From Streptomyces sp. NBC_01314 (GTDB lineage: Bacteria > Actinomycetota > Actinomycetes > Streptomycetales > Streptomycetaceae): DNA of 64,000 nucleotides. The notes beneath the pieces were generated by a model, which was not told the DNA's origin, searched no databases, and saw only the letters and a list, made by a program, of their open reading frames with translations. The position numbers were made by a program, and so were the translations under genes. Every line of letters begins with the position of its first letter. Position 1 is the first letter of the stretch. Below are positions 8,739 to 17,638 of this stretch, piece by piece. The stretch lies in the NCBI RefSeq assembly GCF_041435215.1, contig NZ_CP108394.1, positions 2,666,001 to 2,730,000 of the forward strand, given 5' to 3'.

Positions 8739-11700
8739 CTAGATCGGGTGCGGCTCCAGGTCGAGACAGCTGAGTTTCCACTCCTGGAGTGCCACCACTC
8801 GCGGATGCTCACCGCCGATGCGCTTGCTCAGCGCGGCCAGAGTGTCATAGTGCTGGGTGCGGGCCTCGTCGGCCCGGCCCAGATGGCTCAGGATGACGGC
8901 GAGGTTCCCCGCGCAGGTCAGCGTCGACGGGTGAACGGGGTCGAGAATCTCCTTGAGGAGTTCGTACGCCGCGAGGCTGGTCCTCCGGGCTTCCTCCCAC
9001 CGGCCGAGCGCCGCCTCCGCGACGGCCAGGTTCGCACGGCAGATGAGCACATAGGGGTGGTGGTCTCCGTTGAGCTCGGCGAACCTCTCCTCGGCCCGGC
9101 GTAGCAACTCCTCTGCCTCGGAGGCCGCTTCCGGGCGGATGGACCCGACATCGTGGAGCAGCAGAACCGCATAGTTGACGGAGCAGGCAGCCGTGTGGGA
9201 GTGACCTTCCCCGAGGCTGTCTCTCAGGCTCTCCTGAACCTTGCGGATCAGACCCAGCCCCTCGTCCACGCGGCCCTGTGCGGCCACGTCGCCGGCCAGG
9301 CTCATCTGCAGCAGCAGCTGTTCCGAGGAGGACTGCTTCTCTCCGTCAGGAGTGCTCCTCAGCACGTGTCGCACGAGTTCCTCGGCCTCAGCCGCCCGGC
9401 CAGCCCTGCGCAGTGAACCGGCCAGGCCCTTGGCCGTGTTCAGCACCGTCGGCGAGCCCTGGGTGAGACGGGAATTACGCAGACACCGCTCGTAGGCGTG
9501 CCTCAGGAGCGTCACGGATTCGTCGTAGTCACCGCAGTCACGCAGGTCACGGCCCAAATTCACTGACGACTCGATGGTCAGGGGATGGTCGTGGAGCTGG
9601 ATCGCCTCACGAAGTTCCAGTGTCCTGCGGTCGTAGTCGCGGGCCCTGGAGTAGTCGCCGGAGAGCCTCAGGGCAACGGCGAGGTTGTTGGCCGCGCTGA
9701 GAGTGCGCGCGTGGTCCTCTCCATAGATCTGCTCGTATCTCCGGTACGTCTCCTCGTCGTACCGCAGAGCCTCCGTCAGCCGGCCCAGACCGCGCAGGTC
9801 CGCGGCGATGCTACTGGTGGTCATGAGGATGTGCTGGTCGTCCACGTCCTCCAGCACCGCGAGCTGACGCCCCAGGACTTCTTGGTCCAGGGAGAGTGAC
9901 TCCTCGTACCTGCCCTGGGCGCGCAGGATGTTGGCGATCTGGAAGCGCATGTGCAGCGTCCAGCGTTCGTCCGGCGAGTCGTCCGCGGACCAGGCGGTCA
10001 CCCGCCTGCGGCTGTAGTCCATGGCCTGGCTCAGCTCGCCCCTGCGGCGCAGTTGCCGAACCCGGTCCACGAAGAGTTCCTTGATGCCTTCGTCGGGCGC
10101 CCGCTCGGCCCACGGTGTGCCGAGGTGTGGCCAGATGATGCGGTACTTCTCCCAGGTGTTGGGGTTCTCGGGGTCGTCGCCGCTCGGCCTGGCGGCGACC
10201 AGCGAGCGGTAGACCACCTCTTGCGCCGCTTCTCGCTCCGCTTCGGTCATCTCCTCGCGCATGGCGCTCTGCATCATCCGGTGCACCGTGACGCTCCGGG
10301 CCTTGCGGTCCACGGTGACCAGTGAGAACTTGCTCAGCTCCTTGTACGCGCGCGAGACCGTGCGAACGCCGCCCAGCGCTCGGGAGACCTCGTAGCCCTC
10401 CAGCAGATCCATGGAGATCGGCTCGGGACTGTAGTACGAACAGATCTGCAGAAGCTTCACGGCCGGGGGGAAGCTGTCCCTCAGCTGCCGGAGGCCGAAC
10501 TCCCAGGTGTTGGTGTTCGACTTGACGACTGCGCCGACCGGGTTGTCGTCAGGGGATCCGGTCGCCTGGGGCTGGATCTGCTTGATGTAGCCGCGGACGT
10601 CGGCCCTGGTCTGCTCGATGTAGGCAGCGGCCCGCTCGATCGCGATCGGCAGGTCCCCCAGGGCTTCCGCGATCTGGTCCGCCTCTGTCCAACCGCAGTC
10701 GGGCAGCCGGCTGTGCAGGTGGGCGATGCTCTCGTTGCGTTCGAACACCGGAATGTCGACGGTGCCCACGAAACGGCCCCAGCCCTCGGCTCGCTGGCTG
10801 GTGACCAGGATGTGACCGCGGCGGCCGTCCATCATGAACTCTGGCAGGTGGTCGGCCTCCGGGACGTTGTCCAGAATCAGCAACCAACTGCCGTATTCGT
10901 CACCATGGTTGAGCGTCTCGTACACGCTCCTGGCCGTGTCGGTCGGGTTCGTCCGCACGGGCAGCTTCAGTTCCTCGGCCATACCTGCGTACCGCTCGAC
11001 GGCCAGCATGAGCTGCTCGGCCTGGATGTGCCAGACGACGTCGTAGTCGCTCTTGTAGCGATGCGCGAACTCCTGGGCCAGCAGGGTCTTCCCGACCCCT
11101 CCCATGCCCTTGAGCACGAGAGCCCTGGTGTCCTCCCTCCACAGTTTCTCCCGAATGCCGTCCAGCAGTTCCGTACGACCGGTGAAGGACGACGTACGCA
11201 ACGGGACCCCGAAGACCCGGGGTTCGGTCTTCGGAAATCTGGGCAGTTTCGTATCGTTCCCGGTGAAGTGATTGCGCGTCAGCGACTCCGCGCTTCGACC
11301 GAGCCGGGTCAACAGGACGTCACGGCCCACCTCCCCACTGTCGCAGCGCGTCATGTCGGCGAGCTGTTCCGTGAAGGGGGCCTCCAGTGTCACGTTCGGG
11401 TCGACCTTCATGGACACCAGCTGGTGTGCGCGCCGGTCGCTCTCCGCGTAGACCGCTTCCCAGGTGGTACGGAAACGGGACGACCTGCGGTAGGCCTCGG
11501 AGAGGATGACCAGGGTGTGCGAGGCCGACTCCACTCCGCGTTCGACTTCGTCCCTGACCTGCGGACCCTCGACCGTGCCCTCCTGCGCCAGGTGCACCTT
11601 GAAACCGGCCTGCTCCAGGACCGCGCCCGCCCAGTGGGCCCAACTCCGGTCCTGTGGAACGAAGCTGACGTACACGTCGGAGATGCGCGGCGGGCGGTGC

Positions 11701-12728
11701 CGGGTGTACCGCTCCAGGGTCTTGCGGCGCAGCGGCTCGTCGATGCGTGGCATCGAGTCGACCTGGCCCTCCGTGATGACTTCGGTGAGTCTCTCGTAGG
11801 CGGCGAGCAGGCTCTTGGGGTCCCCGGGCTGTTCGCGGAACGGGGCCAGCGTCTCCTCGTAGGAGTAGATGGGCCGGTAGGGGATCTCCACGCTTCCCCA
11901 GTAGTCCTCCGGGTCCTGGGGGGCGATGTGCTTGCGCACGATCCGGTCGAAGCGGTACTGGATCTGTCCTCGGGCCGCGTCCAGGCGGTCGGCCTCGGCG
12001 TTCTCGACCCGCATGGGGACGGGCAGGATCCGGATGTCCCGGTTGCCGTACATCCCGTCGATGCGCTCGGCCACTCCGGCCGCGCCCTCGATGCTCTGGC
12101 TGCTCGGGGTGAAGCAAGTGACCAGCGTGTGCGGCAGGTTGACGGTGCAGATGTCGGAGATGTCGTTGAGGCCGGTGCGGCTGTCGATGAGGACGTAGTC
12201 GAAGTTCCCGACGAACTCACGCTTGAGTGCTTCCAGGAACCTGGTGGCCAGCGGCCCGTCCATGAAGGGCTTCCAGTCGAACTGCGAGAACGCCGACAGG
12301 TAGCCCTTGTTCTTCGTTCCGGCCGGGAGGTAGTAGAGCTGGCCGCCTTCGGGGAAGTCCCAGTCGACCTGGATGAGACAGCTGTTGAGAGGGATGCCGT
12401 CGGCCGCCCACATGTCGACCGAGATCGACGGTTCGGAATCCGGTTCACCCGTGCGCTTCTGCTCCGCGACTGCGGAGGACTGGAGCATGGACTGGGTGGC
12501 ACGGCTGACCAGGTCGAGCACCCCGGGCGTGGAACGCAGCTGGTTCTCGCTGAGGAAGGGGTGCAGGAAGCGGTCCAGCCCGGGAGCGTCGAGATCCCAG
12601 TCGACGACCAGGACCGTCTTGCCCGCGGACGCCAGAATCCAGGCCGTGTTGGCGAGCGCCATCGTCCGTCCCGTACCGCCCTTGTACGAGTAGAACGTGA
12701 TGATCCTGCCCGCGTCGTCGCCGGTCAT
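8739..12728 (-). CDS. fxsT: FxSxx-COOH system protein FxsT: ParA-like ATPase, TIR-like, NB-ARC and TPR domains
   Basis: This 1329-residue protein carries four parts. Residues 1-330 are a ParA/MinD-like ATPase with the deviant Walker motif KGGTGRT (16-22) and VVDWDLDAPGLDRF. Residues ~348-470 are TIR-like (DVYVSFVPQDRSWAHWAG, then TTWEAVYAES with Glu424 where TIR NADases have the catalytic Glu). Residues ~505-780 are an NB-ARC/STAND NTPase (P-loop GMGGVGKT 541-548; SWLLILDNV). The remainder is tetratricopeptide repeats. The order matches what I know as the FxsT family. Its ATG overlaps the fxsC stop (ATGA), so the two are translationally coupled. The family has no proven biochemical role; STAND proteins generally act as signal-triggered switches. 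The gene ends just beyond an 18-bp repeat. Confidence 0.88.
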   Translation of the reverse strand: MTGDDAGRIITFYSYKGGTGRTMALANTAWILASAGKTVLVVDWDLDAPGLDRFLHPFLSENQLRSTPGVLDLVSRATQSMLQSSAVAEQKRTGEPDSEPSISVDMWAADGIPLNSCLIQVDWDFPEGGQLYYLPAGTKNKGYLSAFSQFDWKPFMDGPLATRFLEALKREFVGNFDYVLIDSRTGLNDISDICTVNLPHTLVTCFTPSSQSIEGAAGVAERIDGMYGNRDIRILPVPMRVENAEADRLDAARGQIQYRFDRIVRKHIAPQDPEDYWGSVEIPYRPIYSYEETLAPFREQPGDPKSLLAAYERLTEVITEGQVDSMPRIDEPLRRKTLERYTRHRPPRISDVYVSFVPQDRSWAHWAGAVLEQAGFKVHLAQEGTVEGPQVRDEVERGVESASHTLVILSEAYRRSSRFRTTWEAVYAESDRRAHQLVSMKVDPNVTLEAPFTEQLADMTRCDSGEVGRDVLLTRLGRSAESLTRNHFTGNDTKLPRFPKTEPRVFGVPLRTSSFTGRTELLDGIREKLWREDTRALVLKGMGGVGKTLLAQEFAHRYKSDYDVVWHIQAEQLMLAVERYAGMAEELKLPVRTNPTDTARSVYETLNHGDEYGSWLLILDNVPEADHLPEFMMDGRRGHILVTSQRAEGWGRFVGTVDIPVFERNESIAHLHSRLPDCGWTEADQIAEALGDLPIAIERAAAYIEQTRADVRGYIKQIQPQATGSPDDNPVGAVVKSNTNTWEFGLRQLRDSFPPAVKLLQICSYYSPEPISMDLLEGYEVSRALGGVRTVSRAYKELSKFSLVTVDRKARSVTVHRMMQSAMREEMTEAEREAAQEVVYRSLVAARPSGDDPENPNTWEKYRIIWPHLGTPWAERAPDEGIKELFVDRVRQLRRRGELSQAMDYSRRRVTAWSADDSPDERWTLHMRFQIANILRAQGRYEESLSLDQEVLGRQLAVLEDVDDQHILMTTSSIAADLRGLGRLTEALRYDEETYRRYEQIYGEDHARTLSAANNLAVALRLSGDYSRARDYDRRTLELREAIQLHDHPLTIESSVNLGRDLRDCGDYDESVTLLRHAYERCLRNSRLTQGSPTVLNTAKGLAGSLRRAGRAAEAEELVRHVLRSTPDGEKQSSSEQLLLQMSLAGDVAAQGRVDEGLGLIRKVQESLRDSLGEGHSHTAACSVNYAVLLLHDVGSIRPEAASEAEELLRRAEERFAELNGDHHPYVLICRANLAVAEAALGRWEEARRTSLAAYELLKEILDPVHPSTLTCAGNLAVILSHLGRADEARTQHYDTLAALSKRIGGEHPRVVALQEWKLSCLDLEPHPI

Positions 12729-14065
12729 GGCCTGCCCTCCACGCGACGTCCGTCGCTCGGTGCCCCGTCGTCCCTGCCGGCGTCGGGCCGTGGGGACAGG
12801 TCCGCACCGGATTCCGGAACATCCCGGGCGTCAGCGCCGCTCCGGGATAATTGTGAGTGAATGTACCGTAGATACCTGATCTTGGTTGCCTCGGCCAGCT
12901 CACTGAAGCAGCGGGTGAAGACATCCGCCCCGGCCAGACCGCGTACCGCTTCCTGCTCCCCCGCCCGCCCCTCGCTGAGGAAGCGGGGGAAGTGCGTCAG
13001 CAGCAGTCCGCGCAGCCGATCGGACTGCTCCTTGGTCTGCAGATCGTCTCCCGCCAGGGTACTCAGCACCCCCGTCCACGGTTGCCGCGCCCTGTCGAAC
13101 TCCCGTGCCTGGCCGGCCATTTGGGCATTCTCCAGAGCCCAGGGGTCCACCACCAGTATCCAGGGAGCCGTCGGGATCTCCGCGCTGCGCAGTTCTGCCT
13201 GATGCTTGTGGAAGGGATGCACGGTGGGCTCGAAGCCGAGGTTGCGGGCCAGGGCCTCCATCTGCTCGACCAGCGGTCCCACCGCCTGGCCGTAGGGCCG
13301 CCAGTCGTCGACCCGTGGCCCGTAGCGGGCGTTGTCCCGGCCGACCGGTAACTGTTCCTCGGTCGGGGCGAGCACCGTGATGTGCAGCGGGGAGGCGAAG
13401 GGCGGGTCGGCGAAGGCGTCGTCCAGTCCGGCCAGTGTCGTCGGGTCGGTCGTCCGCCCCCCGCCGGAGGACGGCCGGGACCGCCTGGGCACCGTGGCCG
13501 CCTCGTCGACGATGCGCCTGGCGAGCCAGTCGGTCATCTGGGCGACCTGGGCGGAGAACTGCGCCGCCGTGTGCTCGTCCTCCGGGTCCGGCGGTTCGGT
13601 CAGGTCGAGCACCTGGTCGAGCAGTCGGTGCAGTCCCATGGAGGCGTAGTTCTCGGCGGCCTCACCGAAGCCTTCCGGCATCTCGGGGTACTGCTCCTTG
13701 ACCCTCTCGGGGAGCGACGTGGGCGAGTACGGCGTCCACAGCACCGGGACGATGCTCGGCCGGGCCCTCTGAGCCGTTGTCTGGGTGACAGCGGTCCACT
13801 GACGCCCGCACTGCGGATTGCTGAAGTACCGCCGCGAGTACAGCGGGACGAAGACCTGACAGTCGAGGAGTGCTTTGATCGACTTCTCTCCCGGCGCCCC
13901 GGGCCGCTCGACGAAACCGGCCTCCTCCCGCGACACTCTCGCGTGACGCGCCACTTTCCCGCACAGTTCGTCGAAGAACTGGAAAACCAGACGATTGGGG
14001 TCCTGCGAGATGTCCCGGTGCCGGGGAGCAGGAACCCGCGCATAGCTCATGAAGAACATCGGCAT
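12725..14065 (-). CDS. fxsC: FxsC, TIR-like protein of the FxSxx-COOH system
   Basis: The ATG at 14065 is preceded by GGGGGAG at 7 bp and lies 4 bp after the stop of the upstream TIR gene, giving 446 residues. The N-terminal ~190 residues are TIR-like: MPMFFMSYARVP at the start, then VFVPLYSRRYFSNPQCG and IVPVLWTPY. A Ser/Arg/Gly linker separates this from a second domain (about 225-410) containing HITVLAPTEEQLPVGRD and APWILVVDPWALEN, the region I associate with the FxsC C-terminal family. Near the end a leucine is encoded by TTA (complement of 12848-12850), so full translation may need the bldA tRNA. The function is unknown; the gene is embedded in the RiPP operon between the maturase and fxsT. 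Confidence 0.88.
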   Translation of the reverse strand: MPMFFMSYARVPAPRHRDISQDPNRLVFQFFDELCGKVARHARVSREEAGFVERPGAPGEKSIKALLDCQVFVPLYSRRYFSNPQCGRQWTAVTQTTAQRARPSIVPVLWTPYSPTSLPERVKEQYPEMPEGFGEAAENYASMGLHRLLDQVLDLTEPPDPEDEHTAAQFSAQVAQMTDWLARRIVDEAATVPRRSRPSSGGGRTTDPTTLAGLDDAFADPPFASPLHITVLAPTEEQLPVGRDNARYGPRVDDWRPYGQAVGPLVEQMEALARNLGFEPTVHPFHKHQAELRSAEIPTAPWILVVDPWALENAQMAGQAREFDRARQPWTGVLSTLAGDDLQTKEQSDRLRGLLLTHFPRFLSEGRAGEQEAVRGLAGADVFTRCFSELAEATKIRYLRYIHSQLSRSGADARDVPESGADLSPRPDAGRDDGAPSDGRRVEGRP

Positions 14066-14069
14066 CCCG

Positions 14070-14720
14070 CTACTCCCCCTCGAAGACGTTCCGGAGGTCA
14101 CTGAACAGCTCCACGTCACACGGTTCAAGGCTGGTCTGCTGAGCCACCTTGACGATCATCTGGGCGAGCGCCCACACGGAGCTGCGGTACTTGGCGTGGC
14201 GGCCCGCCTGCTTCAGTCCGTAGAGGCCGGACTGCAGGTAGTCCTTACCCAGATCGGGGTGGGCGTACTGCACCTTGGCCGCCACGGTCGGCAGAGTCAG
14301 ATGCTGCTCCCCCACCCAGAGGACGGGGATGATCGCGTTGCCCGTGTACGGCCTGGTACGGAGCTGCTGACGCCGCGCGAAGGCGTCCCATTCCTTTCCG
14401 CACCACTCTCTCCTGAAGTACCGGCTGTTGTAGATCGGCACGAAGACCCGGCAGGTGGCCAGAGCCTGTTTGAGTCTGCCCTCCCAGTCGTCACCGGGAT
14501 GCATTCTCTTGTCCAGGAATCCGGGCAATTCCTGACCGTCATGGTCGGTCAACTGCATGATGTCGCTGCATAACTGGACATGGAACTGCTCCAGCGCCAC
14601 ATCCGACGCGTCTTTCCTGATCCGCATACCCGCCAGCGGCGTCCGTGCATAGCTCATGAAGAACACATACGGATCGGAGGAATCCGCCGACTGAGTAGCC
14701 TGAGAAGCCGGATGAATCAT
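14070..14720 (-). CDS. TIR-like protein, paralogue of the FxsC N-terminus
   Basis: From the ATG at 14720 (AAAGG and GGGAGG upstream) the protein is 216 residues; ATGs at 14774 and beyond would extend it. It is a single TIR-like domain: DPYVFFMSYARTPLAG, RLKQALATCRVFVPIYNSRY, then REWCGKEWDAFARR and IIPVLW. It shares FFMSYAR and the VFVPxYxxRYF pattern with FxsC, indicating a tandem duplication. The Trp-Cys-x-x-Glu type motif (EWCGKEW) is the place where NAD-cleaving TIR domains carry the catalytic Glu, so enzymatic activity is possible but unproven. It sits between fxsB (170 bp upstream) and fxsC (4 bp downstream), within the operon. Confidence 0.85.
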   Translation of the reverse strand: MIHPASQATQSADSSDPYVFFMSYARTPLAGMRIRKDASDVALEQFHVQLCSDIMQLTDHDGQELPGFLDKRMHPGDDWEGRLKQALATCRVFVPIYNSRYFRREWCGKEWDAFARRQQLRTRPYTGNAIIPVLWVGEQHLTLPTVAAKVQYAHPDLGKDYLQSGLYGLKQAGRHAKYRSSVWALAQMIVKVAQQTSLEPCDVELFSDLRNVFEGE

Positions 14721-14889
14721 GGACTCGCCTTTCCCTCCCCCGTCGCCCACCTCGGGCCTCCCCACCCCGAGCATCACAGCTGAATCTCCTCCCGGATCCA
14801 TTGGAACGCGAAAACCACTGCGCGTGCCAGGGGTTGACCACAGCCATTTGCACCGGCCACCGGTGTGGAGAACGGGAGTTGGCCCACCA

Positions 14890-17343
14890 TTACACCGCGA
14901 TCGGACCGGTTTCGGCCACTCCGCCCAATGTTTCGGCCTCGCCCCGAAGGCCGCGCACGAAGCGGTGCCCCAGGGCGGTCAGGGATCCGGTTCCGGCCAC
15001 GGTGTCGAGGGCGTCCAGCACGGCCGTGCGCCAGGTGTCCGCCTCGGCGCGGGAGCGTTCGTACAGGGCGGCGCCGACGTCGGCCGCACCGCGGCGGACC
15101 CGGATCCGCCACACGTCGGCGACCGCGAGGTGGGCGTACGCGCCCTGGACGATGGCGTCGAGCGGCCTGGGGTCGGGCCGCCACAGCACTCGGTGGCGGC
15201 CCCCGTCGAGGCCGTCGAGCAGGTCGAACATGTCGAGCATGGCGCCCAGTTTGACGTGCTGGTACTCGTGGATGAGCAGCATCGCCAGATCCTCGGCCGA
15301 GCGGGGCAGCGCGATACCGACCGCCCCGAAGGCGTGCCGTGAGGTGGCGCTGACGTCGTCCCCGGACGGTGCGGGCGCGAGCGGGGTCACCGTGGTCAGG
15401 CCGGCGGCGATCCCCTGGGCGTAGTCGGGGTACTCGGTCCGGACCAGCTGCCAGGCCTCTGCGAACATCGCCTCCCAGCGTCGGAATTCGGCCTCGGGCA
15501 GCCGGGGCAGGGGCTTGTATCCGTAGCAGTCACGGGCGGGGTCCAGGTCGTCCAGGGCGACTTCCGGCCCGTCCGTGGACAGGTGTCGCAGCGGCTGCCA
15601 GATCATGCCGTCGGGCGGCTGTTCCCGGCCCAGGGTGTGCCCTTCGACGGTGAGCGCGCTGTCGGCGGCCGTCACGGTGACCGTCCCGGACCGCCGGTCG
15701 CGGCTGTCGTCACGCAGCAACAGCCGCCCGACGCCGGGCAGATGGACCGCCGCGCCCTCGGGTCCGTGCCGCAGCGGCACGGCCAGGGTCAGCTGTCCGC
15801 CGGTGCGCGCGACGGCCGACAGCGCGGCCTCGGCCGGATGGCCCTCGGCCCGCCGTCGCACCGACTGACCGCAGGCGAGGGCCCACACGCGCAGATAGGG
15901 GTCGGCCAGCAGCACGTCCAGTGCGGCGGCGGGCAGCGCGAGGATCGCCTCCCAGCCGGGCGCCGAATCCGCCGAGACGCCGATCCCCGGCCCGATCCCC
16001 GGGCCGGGGATCGGACCTGGACGCAGCCCCGCGGCCGTGCCAGGCGCCGGCCCGGGGTCGGGGGCCGGGCCCTGGGTGTCCGCACGGCGGGCAGCCGCCA
16101 GCAACGCCCGACGCTGGCTGTTCTGTGCCGCGGCCAGCGACCGGACGGCCGCCGTGCTGCCGTGTCCGGCGGCCAGTTCGTCGAAGTGCGTCCAGGACAG
16201 GCCGTGCCAGCCGTGGCGGACGTCGGCGTCGTGGTGTTCCGTGACCTGGACGTACTCGATGATCTTCAGCAGGTCCGCGCAGTACACGGACGGGTTGTCG
16301 AAACCGTTGGACCCACGGTGGCGGTGTCCGTAGAGGCCGCCGCCGCAGACCGACACGACGGGGCAGGCCCGGCACTGCGCGCTCAGCCCGTCCAGGCCGG
16401 CGCGGCGGGCCTGGATGCCCCGGTGTTCGGCGGCCTCCTCCAGACGGTGGGTGGTGATGTGCATGCCGGTCGCGGGGGCTCCCGGATAGGCCGTCTTCAA
16501 CCAGTCCGCCTGTTCGATGGCGCCGTCGGTCTCCACCACGAGCAGGTCCGAACTGCCCAGCCCCAGCGCCTCGGTCAGGCTGCCGCGGCCGCGGCTCAGC
16601 CGACTGATCGACTCGAACATCCGGATGCGCGTCGGCATGCCGTCCGCGGTCCACTGCTTGTGCACCGCGATCAGCCAGTCGGCGTAGTCGGTCTCGCCGC
16701 CCGGGCGGGGCGGCGGGTACTCCCAGGTGGCATGCGGCAGCAGGAAGTCGATGGCGGGCGGGCGGAGTTCGGCCAGTGCCCGGTACACCTCCACCGGGTC
16801 GTTCTCGACGTCGATCGTGCAGAGCAGCCCGCCGAAGGCGCTGCGGTGGTCCGGTGCGCCCAGGAGGCGCACCGCGCGCACCACGTCCCGGTAGGAGCCG
16901 GAGCCGTCCCGCCTGATCCGGTGGCGGTCGTTGGACACCTCGTCCCCGTCGAGCGAGATGCTGGTGACGATGGACTCGTCGACCAGCATCGCGCAGAACG
17001 CGTCGTCCAGTCGGAGCCCGTTGGTCTGCATGCGCAGATCGAGTTCGGCCACGCCGTGCAACGCCGAGCGCAGTGCGCGGGCGAAGCCGCGCAGTCGTTC
17101 CCGCCCGGCGAGCAGGGGCTCACCGCCGTGCAGCACGACATGGACGCGGGTGAGCCGGTGCGCGGCGGCATGCTCGGCGATCCGGTCGGCCGTACGGCGG
17201 AGCGTCGCCTCGGACATCGTCCCCGGACGCCCGCGCCAGCTCTGGTCGGCGTGCTGGTAGACGTAGCAGTGGTCACAGGCCAGATCGCAACGGCTGTGCA
17301 CCTTGATCACGAACTGGCGGAAGGGCCGCGCCGCCACCGTCAC
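14890..17343 (-). CDS. fxsB: FxsB radical SAM/SPASM peptide maturase with C-terminal HExxH domain
   Basis: GTG at 17343 has GAGGGAG at 7 bp; 817 residues. Residues 1-~390 are a radical SAM maturase: CDLACDHC (Cys19, 23, 26) binds the SAM cluster, and a SPASM region (CRACPVVSVCGGG, then SVYCADLL) binds auxiliary clusters. A Pro/Gly-rich linker joins it to a ~350-residue extension with LLIHEYQHVKLGA (HExxH 692-696) and GAYAH (His738). Family knowledge: FxsB enzymes form three-residue cyclophane cross-links on FxSxx-COOH precursors; the HExxH extension is related to alpha-ketoglutarate-dependent peptide beta-hydroxylases and is often degenerate. Here the HExxH is intact. The substrate is inferred to be the 51-residue peptide encoded 33 bp upstream. 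Confidence 0.93.
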   Translation of the reverse strand: MTVAARPFRQFVIKVHSRCDLACDHCYVYQHADQSWRGRPGTMSEATLRRTADRIAEHAAAHRLTRVHVVLHGGEPLLAGRERLRGFARALRSALHGVAELDLRMQTNGLRLDDAFCAMLVDESIVTSISLDGDEVSNDRHRIRRDGSGSYRDVVRAVRLLGAPDHRSAFGGLLCTIDVENDPVEVYRALAELRPPAIDFLLPHATWEYPPPRPGGETDYADWLIAVHKQWTADGMPTRIRMFESISRLSRGRGSLTEALGLGSSDLLVVETDGAIEQADWLKTAYPGAPATGMHITTHRLEEAAEHRGIQARRAGLDGLSAQCRACPVVSVCGGGLYGHRHRGSNGFDNPSVYCADLLKIIEYVQVTEHHDADVRHGWHGLSWTHFDELAAGHGSTAAVRSLAAAQNSQRRALLAAARRADTQGPAPDPGPAPGTAAGLRPGPIPGPGIGPGIGVSADSAPGWEAILALPAAALDVLLADPYLRVWALACGQSVRRRAEGHPAEAALSAVARTGGQLTLAVPLRHGPEGAAVHLPGVGRLLLRDDSRDRRSGTVTVTAADSALTVEGHTLGREQPPDGMIWQPLRHLSTDGPEVALDDLDPARDCYGYKPLPRLPEAEFRRWEAMFAEAWQLVRTEYPDYAQGIAAGLTTVTPLAPAPSGDDVSATSRHAFGAVGIALPRSAEDLAMLLIHEYQHVKLGAMLDMFDLLDGLDGGRHRVLWRPDPRPLDAIVQGAYAHLAVADVWRIRVRRGAADVGAALYERSRAEADTWRTAVLDALDTVAGTGSLTALGHRFVRGLRGEAETLGGVAETGPIAV

Positions 17344-17376
17344 CGGTAGGCTCCCTCGTCGTTCCGGCCAGGCCGG

Positions 17377-17532
17377 TCAGAGCGACGACTGGAAGGCGGC
17401 CACCGGCTCTCCGCCACCTGCGAGCGTCCTTGCCATGGCCGACTCCTGAGCGGACTCCGGTACCTCATCCAGTGAGGTGTCGTGCAAGTCCCTGACGACG
17501 CTCGTGGCGAAGGGCTGCTCGTACCTGTCCAT
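17377..17532 (-). CDS. fxsA: FxsA, FxSxx-COOH RiPP precursor peptide
   Basis: The ATG at 17532 has GAGGAG at 6 bp, giving 51 residues. The last five residues are FQSSL, matching the defining C-terminal F-x-S-x-x-COOH pattern, preceded by GGGEPVAA. The segment RDLHDTSLDEVPESAQES is a typical Asp/Ser-rich leader of this family. There are no cysteines. The Phe, Gln, Ser core is the expected site of the FxsB cyclophane cross-link (Phe ring to the Ser beta-carbon, by analogy with studied members). It is the first gene of the operon, just upstream of fxsB. The peptide is too small for most automatic gene calls, and the combined ribosome-binding site, C-terminal motif and position make it convincing. 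Confidence 0.92.
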   Translation of the reverse strand: MDRYEQPFATSVVRDLHDTSLDEVPESAQESAMARTLAGGGEPVAAFQSSL

Positions 17533-17621
17533 AGGCGTCTCCTCGAGCGTACGGCTCCGGGCGGCACACCCCATGGTGACGGCCCGGTAACCGAACAGCA
17601 AGGCCATCACCAGCCAAGTCC

Positions 17622-17638
17622 GTGTATCGAAGAGACAC
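17622..17638. promoter_or_regulatory. Dyad upstream of fxsA, candidate operator
   Basis: The 17-bp sequence has interrupted arms GTGT.TC and GA.ACAC around a short centre. It lies about 90 bp upstream of the fxsA start in the 337-bp region between the ABC transporter terminator and fxsA. Nothing else in 17533-17841 was recognised. Confidence 0.3.
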
